Below are positions 1-8,521 of a DNA stretch of 64,000 bases, one piece after another. The position numbers were made by a program, and so were the translations under genes. The notes beneath the pieces are model-generated. The model was not told the origin of the DNA. It searched no databases and saw nothing but the letters and a program-made list of their open reading frames with translations. The stretch's first letter is position 1; each line of letters begins with the position of its first letter. This DNA is from Sporosarcina ureae. GTDB taxonomy: Bacteria; Bacillota; Bacilli; Bacillales_A; Planococcaceae. The stretch lies in contig NZ_CP015109.1 in NCBI RefSeq assembly GCF_002082015.1, positions 1,056,001-1,120,000 on the forward strand, written 5' to 3'.

Positions 1-1327
1 GAATGAGCGTGCCTTCTTCCGCATCTTTATAGCGAAGCCCTGCTTCTTTGAACGCAGAAAGCATCGAACGTTCTCCTTCAGACAAGTGCTTGCCTGATGA
101 GCCGTGTTTCCGTACTTGCTCAAATACATTTTGCAGGAGTTTGAATTGATATGGAATGAATGGATATACTTCAGCGAACTCCTGTTCATTGTCATACCCC
201 CTAAGATCCGCTGTACTTTCACGGAAGCTAATAAGATTTTTCAAGATGGCACTTTTTTCAGGGAAAAGAACTTTTAGTTTGTCATTGACGTGCTGGTGCT
301 TCTCTAAAATACGTTTCTTAATGACTTCATCTACCGAGATGGATGACAAGGATAATCTTGTATCGAAACGACCTTGGATTCGTGAGAAGTCATCACCTTT
401 TACTTTTACTATGGAGTCAATGCTTTCTTGCGATGTCACCATGATCCATACTTTCCCGTGGGCATGCGTCCCTAAATCTTCCGCAAGCGTCTGCAAGTTG
501 AGCATGAGATTACGGCTATCTCCGATGTATTGACCAATTTCATCGACGAGAAAGACTAAGTGGAATTTCGGGCCTTTTTCGTCAATGTATTCTTTCACGT
601 CTTTCGAGAATTTCTCAATGCTGATTTCAAAGTTATTTACACCGTTTTCAAACCAATTGCGTGCTGATTCCTCCGACATATCCGTCACTTTTGTCAACGC
701 TCCGATAACGAAATCCGCATCAAAGTAAAAGCTGTTGCGACGGCTCTCCCATGGTTCGCCCGCTAACGCTTGGAACTCCTGTTTAAACGCTTCGTACACG
801 TCTTGCTTGTCCAAATACTTCTCCATCTCCGCAACGCCTGGAATGTCCCCATAATAGCCTCTATGTTCGTAAAACACCTTCATAAACACACGTAAGATCG
901 CATCTTCTTTAGATTTATTATCAAGCGAGCTTTTCGAATCAATGTTGAAAAGAATCGTTTCTGTGTCCACGTCAGCAGTTCGCTTCATGTTCGCATATAC
1001 AAGTGGATCTTTTACCTTTTCTTCAAAGAAATCAACTGGCTTTTTTCCTTGTACAGCTTTGTTTTCTAATAGGTAAGCAAGGATTTTAAGGAAGTGTGAT
1101 TTACCCGATCCGAAGAAACCCGAAATCCACACACCCATTTTATCCGTCTTGCCGTCGATTCCCTTTTGGTAGTTATCATAGAACTTAGAGAAGTGTTTAT
1201 GTAATTCTTGTGTAACGACATACTCGTCCAATTCTTGATATATGTCCGCTTCACTTGTTTGGGCAACTTTAATAACGCCACGAATATCCCGTTCAATATC
1301 TTTTAAAAACATCTCTTTCAGTATCAT
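1..1327 (-). CDS. brxC: BrxC-like BREX P-loop ATPase, 3' part beyond left edge
   Basis: An open frame begins at ATG 1327 after a GAGGGGGAAATTAG ribosome site and runs without a stop off the left edge, giving the first ~442 residues. Seen: Walker A GFFGSGKSHFL at about residues 70-80 and a Walker B-like FLVDEIGQYIG near 255-270. This matches the N-terminal ATPase part of BrxC (DUF6079/PglY-like, usually ~1,100-1,200 residues), the large ATPase of BREX phage-defence systems. BrxC acts with BrxA, BrxB, the methyltransferase PglX and the phosphatase PglZ. It lies 19 nt downstream of brxB in the same orientation. pglX, pglZ and brxL would be expected further left and cannot be seen. The family call rests on sequence recognition plus the brxA-brxB context. 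Confidence 0.88.
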   Translation of the reverse strand, partial: MILKEMFLKDIERDIRGVIKVAQTSEADIYQELDEYVVTQELHKHFSKFYDNYQKGIDGKTDKMGVWISGFFGSGKSHFLKILAYLLENKAVQGKKPVDFFEEKVKDPLVYANMKRTADVDTETILFNIDSKSSLDNKSKEDAILRVFMKVFYEHRGYYGDIPGVAEMEKYLDKQDVYEAFKQEFQALAGEPWESRRNSFYFDADFVIGALTKVTDMSEESARNWFENGVNNFEISIEKFSKDVKEYIDEKGPKFHLVFLVDEIGQYIGDSRNLMLNLQTLAEDLGTHAHGKVWIMVTSQESIDSIVKVKGDDFSRIQGRFDTRLSLSSISVDEVIKKRILEKHQHVNDKLKVLFPEKSAILKNLISFRESTADLRGYDNEQEFAEVYPFIPYQFKLLQNVFEQVRKHGSSGKHLSEGERSMLSAFKEAGLRYKDAEEGTLI

Positions 1328-1346
1328 CTAATTTCCCCCTCTTCCA

Positions 1347-1913
1347 TTAATCGACTAAGCGAAATGCCCTGTAGTAGTTATCATCTTTAAATTTGCTGAA
1401 CAATTGGAGTGACTGACCGTCGTACTGTCCCGGGAAGAACATGATGACAGGTGTTTTGTCCAACACTTCCTGAAGGTTGTTCAGGATGTTATGAGAGCGT
1501 ACAAACGGGTACACTTTCCCAACCCCTGTAAGGAAAACAACATTGTGGTCACCCATCTGTTCCTCAATTTTCTGTAGAAATACTTCGGGTTTGGCAAATG
1601 TCGTCATCGCTTTAAACAAAGCATCTTTTCCTTGTTGTTCTTCCATCTGAAAAATACGGTCAAAAATCCGTTTTTCTTTTGTAATTTCGATAAGCATTTT
1701 ATATAAATCAAACTCGATAATTCGTCTGTTCGTCCCTTCATAGCTGAACTCTTTCTTGATATGCTTGATATAGTCCCTCACGACAAGCTCACCGTCTGAC
1801 TCATAGTCGAAGACATAAAAACTGATTTCATTGCCAAGTCCACGCCCATCAATGAATTTGTCTTCTTTGATTTTCGGTATGATCTGATCCAGCCTTGCAT
1901 TCAAATTCGCCAT
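1347..1913 (-). CDS. brxB: BrxB, BREX protein (DUF1788)
   Basis: The protein has about 188 residues, starting MANLNARLDQIIPKI. ATG 1913 is preferred over an upstream in-frame codon because AGGGG sits 7 nt before it. The sequence resembles DUF1788/BrxB, a small conserved BREX component whose biochemical role is poorly defined. Typical features visible are a mixed alpha/beta core, the segment NVVFLTGVGKVYPFVRSH, and a C-terminal MFFPGQYDG motif. It sits between brxA and brxC with spacing of 11 and 19 nt, so the three are almost certainly co-transcribed. No truncation is evident. Confidence 0.9.
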   Translation of the reverse strand: MANLNARLDQIIPKIKEDKFIDGRGLGNEISFYVFDYESDGELVVRDYIKHIKKEFSYEGTNRRIIEFDLYKMLIEITKEKRIFDRIFQMEEQQGKDALFKAMTTFAKPEVFLQKIEEQMGDHNVVFLTGVGKVYPFVRSHNILNNLQEVLDKTPVIMFFPGQYDGQSLQLFSKFKDDNYYRAFRLVD

Positions 1914-1924
1914 GTTGTCACCCC

Positions 1925-2521
1925 TCATTCACCCATCGCACGGACATATCGGGCATCGCCAATATGGGTAAGATGGTTTTTGATTTGTTCGTCTATAATT
2001 AGGCGGTTTAGTTCCTTGCCCCGACGTTCTTTAAACATGCCACTTTCGTATAATACCTGCATAAATGCCCGCTTCAACTTTTCGATATTTATATCACTCC
2101 AACTGGCAACTTTGTCACTTTGCTCTGATTTGGTCGTGAAAAAAAGATTGATATCCTTCTTTTCAATCATATAATCGTTATTCTGGAACTTTTCCCTAAT
2201 CACTTCATCCATAAATTCAAAAAAAAGTAAATCCGTTTTCATAATGGCATACAAATTAATCACTTTGCTCATTTCAATGGAACCTTCCGTCATCAGTGAA
2301 GCTAATGTCGAATCAATCGCTTTAGCTCTCCTCATTACTGATGGCAATGTTCGAGTGATTCTTCCTTTATTCTCGAATTGAAATATGTTATCATCTACTA
2401 CTTTGCTTCTAATCTCTTGTGTAGATAGCCCCATTTGTTGCAATTTAACGACCTGCTTTAATTCAAACAACAAGTAAGATGCACCATTCATACTTGAAGA
2501 ATATTCTAATTCTATTGTCAT
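1925..2521 (-). CDS. brxA: BrxA, BREX protein (DUF1819)
   Basis: A 198-residue helical protein starting MTIELEYSSSMNGASYLL, matching DUF1819/BrxA. BrxA family members are small winged-helix-like, DNA-binding BREX components. The segment SSMNGASYLLFELKQVVKLQQMG near the N-terminus resembles the conserved BrxA opening (description by motif only). The start is supported by GGTAGG upstream. It is the second gene of the visible operon, 31 nt after the small upstream gene and followed by brxB. The brxA-brxB-brxC order is the type I BREX order. Confidence 0.88.
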   Translation of the reverse strand: MTIELEYSSSMNGASYLLFELKQVVKLQQMGLSTQEIRSKVVDDNIFQFENKGRITRTLPSVMRRAKAIDSTLASLMTEGSIEMSKVINLYAIMKTDLLFFEFMDEVIREKFQNNDYMIEKKDINLFFTTKSEQSDKVASWSDINIEKLKRAFMQVLYESGMFKERRGKELNRLIIDEQIKNHLTHIGDARYVRAMGE

Positions 2522-2552
2522 CTAATCCTACCTTTCGCACAAGACTATCAAC

Positions 2553-2789
2553 CTATTTCATTTCCAAAATTCTTTCAACAACAACTAATCGTCTTTTTCC
2601 ACTCTGCTGTTGAACAACTTTCGTGAACTCATTATTTTTAATCAGTTTGTCCTGATTATTTTCATACATACTTTTAACGCCTTCTATTAGTTCATCTTCT
2701 TCAATTTCCTCTTCCCAATATGCATCGACTAACTTGTTCAACGCAGTCGCCAAATCACGTTGGGTGCGGTAAAAAAGCTTTACTTCCAC
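2553..2789 (-). CDS. Small protein upstream of BREX genes (TIGR04540-like)
   Basis: A 78-residue protein if translation starts at GTG 2789, which has GAGG 8 nt upstream. A GTG three codons earlier is possible but overlaps the ribosome site. The sequence MEVKLFYRTQRDLATALN is followed by an acidic helix (EEEIEEDELIEGV) and a basic C-terminal segment (SGKRRLVVVERIL). I recall a short Firmicutes family, TIGR04540, with this pattern, but cannot confirm it. Being first in the operon and 31 nt before brxA suggests a BREX accessory or regulatory role. That role is inference. Confidence 0.65.
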   Translation of the reverse strand: MEVKLFYRTQRDLATALNKLVDAYWEEEIEEDELIEGVKSMYENNQDKLIKNNEFTKVVQQQSGKRRLVVVERILEMK

Positions 2790-2825
2790 GAACGCCACCT
2801 CGTATCTTTATTTTACTTACTTCTT

Positions 2826-2854
2826 ATATTACTCTTACTTTGTTATATACTCAA
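2826..2854 (-). promoter_or_regulatory. Candidate sigma-A promoter of the BREX operon
   Basis: On the minus strand TTGAGT (2854-2849) is separated by exactly 17 nt from TAATAT (2831-2826). It lies about 35 nt upstream of the first start codon of the small BREX-associated gene. The match is good but untested. Confidence 0.5.
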
Positions 2855-2958
2855 TATCACCAAAAAATTATTAATTAAAGGTATCAGGTCTTCACACAAC
2901 TATAGTTCAATTCAGAATTTTTTTTCTGTTTTTTTGGAACCTGGTAGTATATTTAATA

Positions 2959-3122
2959 TGGAGACGGTGGGAGTCGAACCCACATCCAAAGGCTCTGTGA
3001 CTTCAGCGTCTAAGCGTGTAAATTGATCTTTTGGTCCCCACAAGCATTATGCCATCAGCCAAGGCTTCCTGTGCGCTATTCCTGGAATCGCTTATGACAG
3101 CCTCAGAATGCAGATATTATCA
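2959..3122 (-). other. Partial, diverged tmRNA 3' end (probable attachment-site remnant)
   Basis: About 160 nt match the 3' part of the complete ssrA at 9765-10123, in the same orientation. The first 25 nt from the CCA end are identical. Over the whole stretch I count roughly 20 differences by hand plus a 2-nt gap, about 87% identity. Similarity stops at about 3122, and the tag-coding part and the 5' acceptor half are absent, so this is not a functional tmRNA. Such 3' fragments are left where islands integrate into ssrA. It separates the BREX operon from the degV/ger segment. Confidence 0.85.
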
Positions 3123-3281
3123 CATAATGTTCACACCAATTTATACGTTTATTGAGATAAGTAAAACTTCTCTTTTACATATTTCATAAATTCCAATATA
3201 CATCACCTATCCATCATGTATAGTAAAACTAAACTAAATAACCCACACACCCAATAGAATACAAACTGGAGGCGACAAACA

Positions 3282-4133
3282 GTGAAAAAAATCATCCTAA
3301 CAACCGAAAGCGGTGCTGATCTACCAGAGTTTCTAGCAAAGAAACACAACATCCATGTAGTACCCATGCACGTAGTCATGGATGGCCAAGACTATTTAGA
3401 CGGTCATCTACCCGTCCAAGATATCTTTGATTTTTATGCCCGCACCAAAAAGATACCATCCACCGCCGCCACAAATACTCATGAGTACCAAGAGTTTTTC
3501 AAAAAGATTCGAACGGAATTTCCTGATCATACAATTGTCCACATAGGCTATACATCAAAGGCGTCTGTTTCCTATCAAAATGCGTTAACAGCTGCGAAAG
3601 ATTTTGAGGATATTTATTTAATCGATACATTAAACGTTACAGGCGGATTAACTACGGTGATTATGTATGCGGTTACTCTGCTGGAGGAAGAACCTGAAAT
3701 AGATCCTGTCCACTTGCTAGAAAAGATCGAAGCAAAGGTTCCCAAAGCGAGACTTGCCTTTCTTCCGGGTAGCTTAGATTTTTTACGGGCTGGCGGACGA
3801 GTCAGTAATATGGCGTATCTAGGCGGGGCTTTGTTAAAAATCAAACCGTGTATTGAATTAGTGGAAGGGAAGCTTGTTTCGACTAAAAAATATCGTGGGA
3901 ACATGAGCAAAGTGGCTGAAAGTTTACTGCTAGACTATTTACAGCAATATGACATTGATCGACAACAAATATATTTCATATACTCTATCGGCCTTAGTGA
4001 GACTATTAAAGAACGGATCAATGACATTGCAGGAAAAAAAGGATTCGAGAATAGTCTTTGGATTGAAGCGGGTGCGATGATTTCGTCACATTCTGGTCCT
4101 GGAGGATTTGGGATTGCGGGGATAGAGGTTTAA
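3282..4133 (+). CDS. DegV family fatty-acid-binding protein
   Basis: A 283-residue cytosolic protein with the EDD fold. GTG 3282 is the start, with GGAGG about 9 nt upstream. Visible family marks are the opening KKIILTTESGADLP, the central LPGSLDFLRAGGRVS and a C-terminal SSHSGPGGFGIAG. DegV/FakB proteins bind a fatty acid and, in many Firmicutes, present it to the kinase FakA for phospholipid synthesis. No fakA is nearby. It is a single-gene unit followed by a strong terminator, and it lies inside the putative ssrA island, so it is probably accessory. The exact ligand is unknown. Confidence 0.88.
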   Translation: MKKIILTTESGADLPEFLAKKHNIHVVPMHVVMDGQDYLDGHLPVQDIFDFYARTKKIPSTAATNTHEYQEFFKKIRTEFPDHTIVHIGYTSKASVSYQNALTAAKDFEDIYLIDTLNVTGGLTTVIMYAVTLLEEEPEIDPVHLLEKIEAKVPKARLAFLPGSLDFLRAGGRVSNMAYLGGALLKIKPCIELVEGKLVSTKKYRGNMSKVAESLLLDYLQQYDIDRQQIYFIYSIGLSETIKERINDIAGKKGFENSLWIEAGAMISSHSGPGGFGIAGIEV

Positions 4134-4137
4134 TATC

Positions 4138-4170
4138 AAAAAGGTACCTGTGTTATACAGGTACCTTTAA
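4138..4170 (+). terminator. Rho-independent terminator after degV
   Basis: Inverted repeat AAAGGTACCTGT / ACAGGTACCTTT with a 5-nt loop, starting 5 nt after the degV stop. It is A-rich on the left and T-containing on the right, so it could work in both directions. Confidence 0.8.
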
Positions 4171-4572
4171 TTATGTTGAGCTCTATCTAATAAAACACAA
4201 ATACCGTCCTCAACAACAAACGAGCTCCATTGCCATCAGTGAAGGTATTTTCCAACCCGCTATGGAGAATTGCAGCTTCGTATACAACTATAGATCAGTT
4301 ACTTGTTTTTCATAAGAGAACTCTCATTTAAACCCTCACTGAATATATTTCCAAACATCTTCCACAGATTCATAGCCGAAAATATTACACAATAACAGCC
4401 CCAATTCAATCGAGTCCGCTCACATTATCGCTTCTTTAATGTCTACTTGTGCCCCTGCATCTTATTAATTTAGTTTCGTATATTTTAAACTTAAAAAGCC
4501 AATAATGGAATTAATATCGAATTTTACCGTCCTTCCAAAATGCTTTTTAACATATAGAAGTGAGGAATGTAC
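4171..4572. other. Gene-free spacer upstream of the ger operon, with a gene remnant
   Basis: This is about 400 nt without an intact gene. On minus, 4420 to 4336 reads as a 27-codon tail ending in NIFGYESVEDVWKYIQ and a stop. It looks like the C-terminus of a lost gene. Its last 18 nt recur exactly at 9036-9053. Near 4456-4483, TGCATC and TATATT are spaced as in a weak promoter that could serve the germination operon, possibly forespore-specific, but the match is poor. Confidence 0.4.
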
Positions 4573-6048
4573 ATGTTTTGGAAAAAACAACAGGATGAAA
4601 ATAAGCCTGTTTCTCAATCAAACGCAGAATCAGAAATATCAATAGAGACTCTAAAAAAAGCCCTCGTTCAAATGGATGATGCGGAATTTGTGGAACTCAA
4701 TATTTCTGAAAATCAACATGTTGATCTTATCTACGTAAGAACTCTGATTGACCAAGAAAGATTAAATGAAAGCATTCTAAAACCTTTATCTAACTGTTCC
4801 AAACAATCCATTCAGGAATGCAATGTTCACTCAACAATAAACTCCATTTCCACTTTTAATGAGGCAATAAAGCAGCTGTTTAAAGGATCTGTTTTGTTAT
4901 TTGACTCTTCGTCAAACCTTTGGTTCGCTATCCCTTTAGAAAATCCACTTGGACGTGCAATTGAACCATCCGATACTGAAACCATCCTTTTAGGAGCAAA
5001 AGACAGCTTCAGTGAACAGCTAGAACAAAATATTACGCTCATTCGTAGGCGTCTTCCAACACATGATCTGAAAACAGAGAAGTTCACCGTTGGTTCTTTA
5101 AGTAGGACAAATGTGGTTTTATTGTACATAGAAGGGCTGACCAATCCAGAATTTGTTTCAACCGCCAAAAAGAAGATTTCGGAAATTAATTATGATCTCT
5201 TATCTGATTCTTCTCAAGTAGCGGAATTCATGGAGGAACATCAAGATAGTATTTTTCCTCAGTTTCAGCAAACTGACCGACCTGATGTTGTTGCTTATTC
5301 TCTGGGATCAGGAAAAATTACGATTCTGGTAGACAATACACCTTTTGCTCTCGTTGCCCCAATTACTTTTTTTCATTTGTTCCAATCACCAGAGGATTAT
5401 ATTAATCGATGGGTAGTTGCCAGTTTTTTGCGTATCATCCGATATGTAAGTTTTATTCTGTCTATCACATTGATCCCATTCTACGTGGCATTAACAACTC
5501 ATCACTATCAAATGATTCCTTTACAAACACTTTTCGTCCTGGTGGAGTCAAGGAGCAAGCTTCCGTTCACTCCTTTTTGGGAAGCATTTATCATGTTGAT
5601 TTTTATTGAAATTATAAAAGAAGCAAGTTTAAGGATGCCAACAAAGACTGGTCAAACGCTTGGGGTTATTGGGGGCATTGTAATTGGTCAAGCAGCAGTT
5701 GAGGCTGGTATGGCAAGTCAGGTGTTAATTGTCATGGTAGGGATTTCAACTATCGGATCTTTTCTTGTTCCTAATTACCTTGTGACAAAGGCGAATTCAT
5801 TGATTCAATTCATTCTTCTTATATTTTCTTCGTTTCTTGGGATAGTAGGGATTGTTTTGGCAATGATTATCATTTTAGCCCACCTTAATGGCTTGTCTTC
5901 ACTCAAGCAGCCATATTTATCTCCTGTTGCCCCTTTCTATGGAAAAGATTGGCTTGACCTATTCATTCGAGGGCCTTTAGTCAAAATGAAGGAGCGTCCA
6001 GAACATCTTAAACCGCTGAAGATGAAGAGATATCAAACTAGGAGATGA
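4573..6048 (+). CDS. GerA-type germinant receptor, A subunit
   Basis: About 491 residues starting MFWKKQQDENKP. ATG 4573 has GTGAGG 7 nt upstream, whereas the ATG two codons earlier is too close. This is the GerAA/GerKA/GerBA family. A long soluble N-terminal half (to about residue 285) is followed by four or five hydrophobic segments and a basic tail. The conserved block around VESRSKLPFTPFWEAFIM marks the family. The A subunit sits in the spore inner membrane and, with B and C, senses nutrients to start germination. It is first of a three-gene operon, 4 nt before the B subunit. Which germinant is recognised cannot be told. Confidence 0.93.
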   Translation: MFWKKQQDENKPVSQSNAESEISIETLKKALVQMDDAEFVELNISENQHVDLIYVRTLIDQERLNESILKPLSNCSKQSIQECNVHSTINSISTFNEAIKQLFKGSVLLFDSSSNLWFAIPLENPLGRAIEPSDTETILLGAKDSFSEQLEQNITLIRRRLPTHDLKTEKFTVGSLSRTNVVLLYIEGLTNPEFVSTAKKKISEINYDLLSDSSQVAEFMEEHQDSIFPQFQQTDRPDVVAYSLGSGKITILVDNTPFALVAPITFFHLFQSPEDYINRWVVASFLRIIRYVSFILSITLIPFYVALTTHHYQMIPLQTLFVLVESRSKLPFTPFWEAFIMLIFIEIIKEASLRMPTKTGQTLGVIGGIVIGQAAVEAGMASQVLIVMVGISTIGSFLVPNYLVTKANSLIQFILLIFSSFLGIVGIVLAMIIILAHLNGLSSLKQPYLSPVAPFYGKDWLDLFIRGPLVKMKERPEHLKPLKMKRYQTRR

Positions 6049-6052
6049 ACTG

Positions 6053-7195
6053 ATGGAAGCCCTTCAATTATTTAATAAGAATGAAACCTATAATGGGTTC
6101 TATGTCATGTTGATGGTGAATCGCCTCCAAATGCTTTACTTTTTTTTGATTATGCCAAGATTTTTGATCCATTCATATATGATTTGGGTGATTATAGCGG
6201 TCGGCATATTGTCTCAACTAAACATTCTTCTTTTATCCAAATGGTTTTTAACCCGGATTTCTAGCGAAGGATACAACGGATTTGTCCAATTATTCGGAAA
6301 AAAACTTGTACGTCTCCTCTCATTCATCGGGTTGTTCTTTATCCTGCTTAAACTTTTCGTGATTATGTTAGGATTCTCGGAAATGGTTCAAATATTTATG
6401 TTTCCAGCTACAGATTCAAATTGGCTTATCTTTTTTATTATGTTGTCTAGTTTGTATGTAGCATGGAAGGGCGTTGAAAAAACTATACGTTTTGTCGTGA
6501 TTTCATTTTTGTGTACATTTTGGATGTTCTTATTCTTTGCTTTTTTCTTCTTTCCTCCAATAGCTCAACTCAGTGATTTGTATCCAATTATTCCAATGGA
6601 ATTAAGTGTGAATTCCTGGAAAGGAATATTTTTAATTTTATCTTCATTTTCAGGGCCTGAATTTCTGGTATTTTTGGGACCGTGGTTTAAAACAAATAAT
6701 AAGACATTTCGCTATTTGTCTTATGGCAATGCTCTAACCGTTATAGAGTATGTATTCTTATATATGGCGTCCTTATTCTATTTCGGTTCCAATTATTTAA
6801 GCAAAAGTCAATTTCCAATTGTCACTATGGCCCGTTATTTTCAAAATCCAGTAATTGAACGTATTGATATGGTCATGCTTTCTTTAGAATTATTTAACAT
6901 CGTCTTTGCGGTTTCAATTTTTCTACTGTTGTTTTATGGAGCATCTAAAATAGCTAGTGGGAAAATGGAGAGACCACCCAGTCGAGTAGGCTTTTTATTC
7001 AGTGTATTCATTATTTTAATTGGAATGATTCTTGTAAATGAATGGATTTGGAAGTCAGATGAAAAGCAGGTTATTTTACTTAATCTTCAAATTTTAGCAG
7101 GAAGCTTAAGTTACTTAGTGGTTCCAATTACTATGATCGTAGTGATGAAGATAAAGGGGGTTAATAAACATGAGACTACGAAAGAAGATGGCTAA
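6053..7195 (+). CDS. GerA-type germinant receptor, B subunit
   Basis: A 380-residue, very hydrophobic protein with about ten membrane segments, of the GerAB/YndE spore-germination permease family (APC superfamily). It is the subunit thought to bind the germinant. Stretches such as FFLIMPRFLIHSYMIWVI near the start and LVVPITMIVVMKIKG at the end are clear transmembrane helices. The start lies 4 nt after the A-subunit stop, and the end overlaps the C-subunit start by 26 nt, so expression is coupled. Length is normal and no lesion is seen. Confidence 0.93.
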   Translation: MEALQLFNKNETYNGFYVMLMVNRLQMLYFFLIMPRFLIHSYMIWVIIAVGILSQLNILLLSKWFLTRISSEGYNGFVQLFGKKLVRLLSFIGLFFILLKLFVIMLGFSEMVQIFMFPATDSNWLIFFIMLSSLYVAWKGVEKTIRFVVISFLCTFWMFLFFAFFFFPPIAQLSDLYPIIPMELSVNSWKGIFLILSSFSGPEFLVFLGPWFKTNNKTFRYLSYGNALTVIEYVFLYMASLFYFGSNYLSKSQFPIVTMARYFQNPVIERIDMVMLSLELFNIVFAVSIFLLLFYGASKIASGKMERPPSRVGFLFSVFIILIGMILVNEWIWKSDEKQVILLNLQILAGSLSYLVVPITMIVVMKIKGVNKHETTKEDG

Positions 7196-8276
7196 AAAAT
7201 TGTCAATCATATTTATGGCGTTATGGTTAACTGGATGTGCCCCTTTTACTGAAAATAACATTATTGAAGAGCTTACTCCAGTCACATTTTTATCACTTAG
7301 TAAAGGGGATGAAGGTAAAATAAAAATCAGTACGATTTTGCCTTCTCTAAGCAAAGAAAAAAAGAGTGTAATAACGCAAGAAGTAAGCTTAATAAAGGAG
7401 GTACTAAGGAGTTTTAATTTAAACTTCTACCAGGAAATGAAATTTGGGCAAATGCGAATGCTGATAATTAATGAAGACCTCGGAAGAAACGAGGGGATTA
7501 TGTCCATTATTAATGTGTTATTGACTGATCCGGATATTTCTTTGAGAATCTATTTAGTTATCGTAAAAGGAAATTTTGAAGAATACTTGGAAAATCAATT
7601 GGACAAACAAGAAAATCTTGATTACTCTTTTTACCAAATGCTGAAGCACTATGAGGAAAAAAATCAGGGAGAATTAAGTGTCGTTAATCTACATGAATTT
7701 AAAAATTTGTTATATACTCCTTATTCAGATCCTTTCTTACCTGTATTCAAAATAGAAAATGACGCTATCAGCTATGAAGGTACAGCCCTGTTTCAAAATG
7801 ATAAACTAGTTGAAATACTAACAACTTTTGATGATCGTATCTTCCAACTGTTACACAACGATCACTACTTAGCAGTTTTACCGATTCCAAAATTACAAGT
7901 TGTTCTCGGTCATGTTAGGTCTAAAACGAAAGTGGATATCAATAAAAGCTTGTCTACAATGACCTATACAGTGAATATAGACTCAAGAATTGAAGAATAC
8001 CGGGGAGAAAAGCAATTATTTGACCCACAGGATTTAGAAGATTTTAAAAAAGATATCCAATCCAATCTTGAAAAACAAACACAAGAACTAGTAAAAAAGA
8101 TGCAAGAATTGAATGTGGATCCATTACAGCTAGGCATTCATACATTAAAACCATTCTCAAAACCAATGGATGAAAAAAAATGGATTGAACTTTACAAGAA
8201 GATGGACATTAAAATAAAATACAATATTAATATTAATCCTTTGACGGATGCAAATTCAAAAAGGCAAAACCTTTAA
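7170..8276 (+). CDS. GerA-type germinant receptor, C subunit lipoprotein
   Basis: A 368-residue protein with a lipoprotein signal: a basic MRLRKKMAKK, a hydrophobic core and the lipobox LTGC at about residues 20-23. The remainder matches the Ger(x)C family, whose members are anchored to the outer face of the spore inner membrane and complete the A/B/C receptor. ATG 7170 follows GGGGG at good spacing and lies inside the end of the B gene. The protein ends KRQNL, only a few bases before the transposase fragment on the opposite strand, so its last residues could have been altered by that insertion. Confidence 0.92.
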   Translation: MRLRKKMAKKLSIIFMALWLTGCAPFTENNIIEELTPVTFLSLSKGDEGKIKISTILPSLSKEKKSVITQEVSLIKEVLRSFNLNFYQEMKFGQMRMLIINEDLGRNEGIMSIINVLLTDPDISLRIYLVIVKGNFEEYLENQLDKQENLDYSFYQMLKHYEEKNQGELSVVNLHEFKNLLYTPYSDPFLPVFKIENDAISYEGTALFQNDKLVEILTTFDDRIFQLLHNDHYLAVLPIPKLQVVLGHVRSKTKVDINKSLSTMTYTVNIDSRIEEYRGEKQLFDPQDLEDFKKDIQSNLEKQTQELVKKMQELNVDPLQLGIHTLKPFSKPMDEKKWIELYKKMDIKIKYNININPLTDANSKRQNL

Positions 8277-8280
8277 TTCT

Positions 8281-8521
8281 TCCTATTGCAATCTCTTTCT
8301 CATTAATCGGACGTGCGTCTTCTTCAGCCTGCTTTTCCTTTAACCATTGTTCACGTTCGGCCTTAGGCTTCCGTCCGTGCTTTTTCGGTACCTGCTTCTT
8401 TTTCTTTTTGGCGGCTTGGACTCGATCTCTTGCCTCAAAATGTGTGGCATCGAAGGCGACATATTTATCGCTGATACGCCCTTCGTCGATGGCAAGTAGA
8501 ATTAGTTCATCATGGATCTGT
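8281..8521 (-). pseudogene. Transposase fragment, IS1182-like
   Basis: On minus, about 80 codons read IHDELILLAIDEGRISDKY, then AFDATHFEARD, a lysine-rich KKKKKQVPKKHGRKPK and EREQWLKEKQAEED. This pattern is typical of an internal portion of IS1182-type DDE transposases. Both ends are missing: one side ends at the germination operon and the other joins directly onto the truncated Fic gene. No terminal inverted repeats were found. It is a remnant that probably records the event that broke the Fic gene. The IS family name is from memory and is moderately secure. Confidence 0.7.

Noticed and set aside
2760-3026. Plus-strand frames overlapping the two tmRNA ends (also 9722-9967)
   Set aside because: Both contain METVGVEPTSKGS, which is just the antisense translation of the tmRNA T-arm region.
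2959-3122. A second functional tmRNA
   Set aside because: The 5' half and tag-coding part are missing; only the 3' end is similar.
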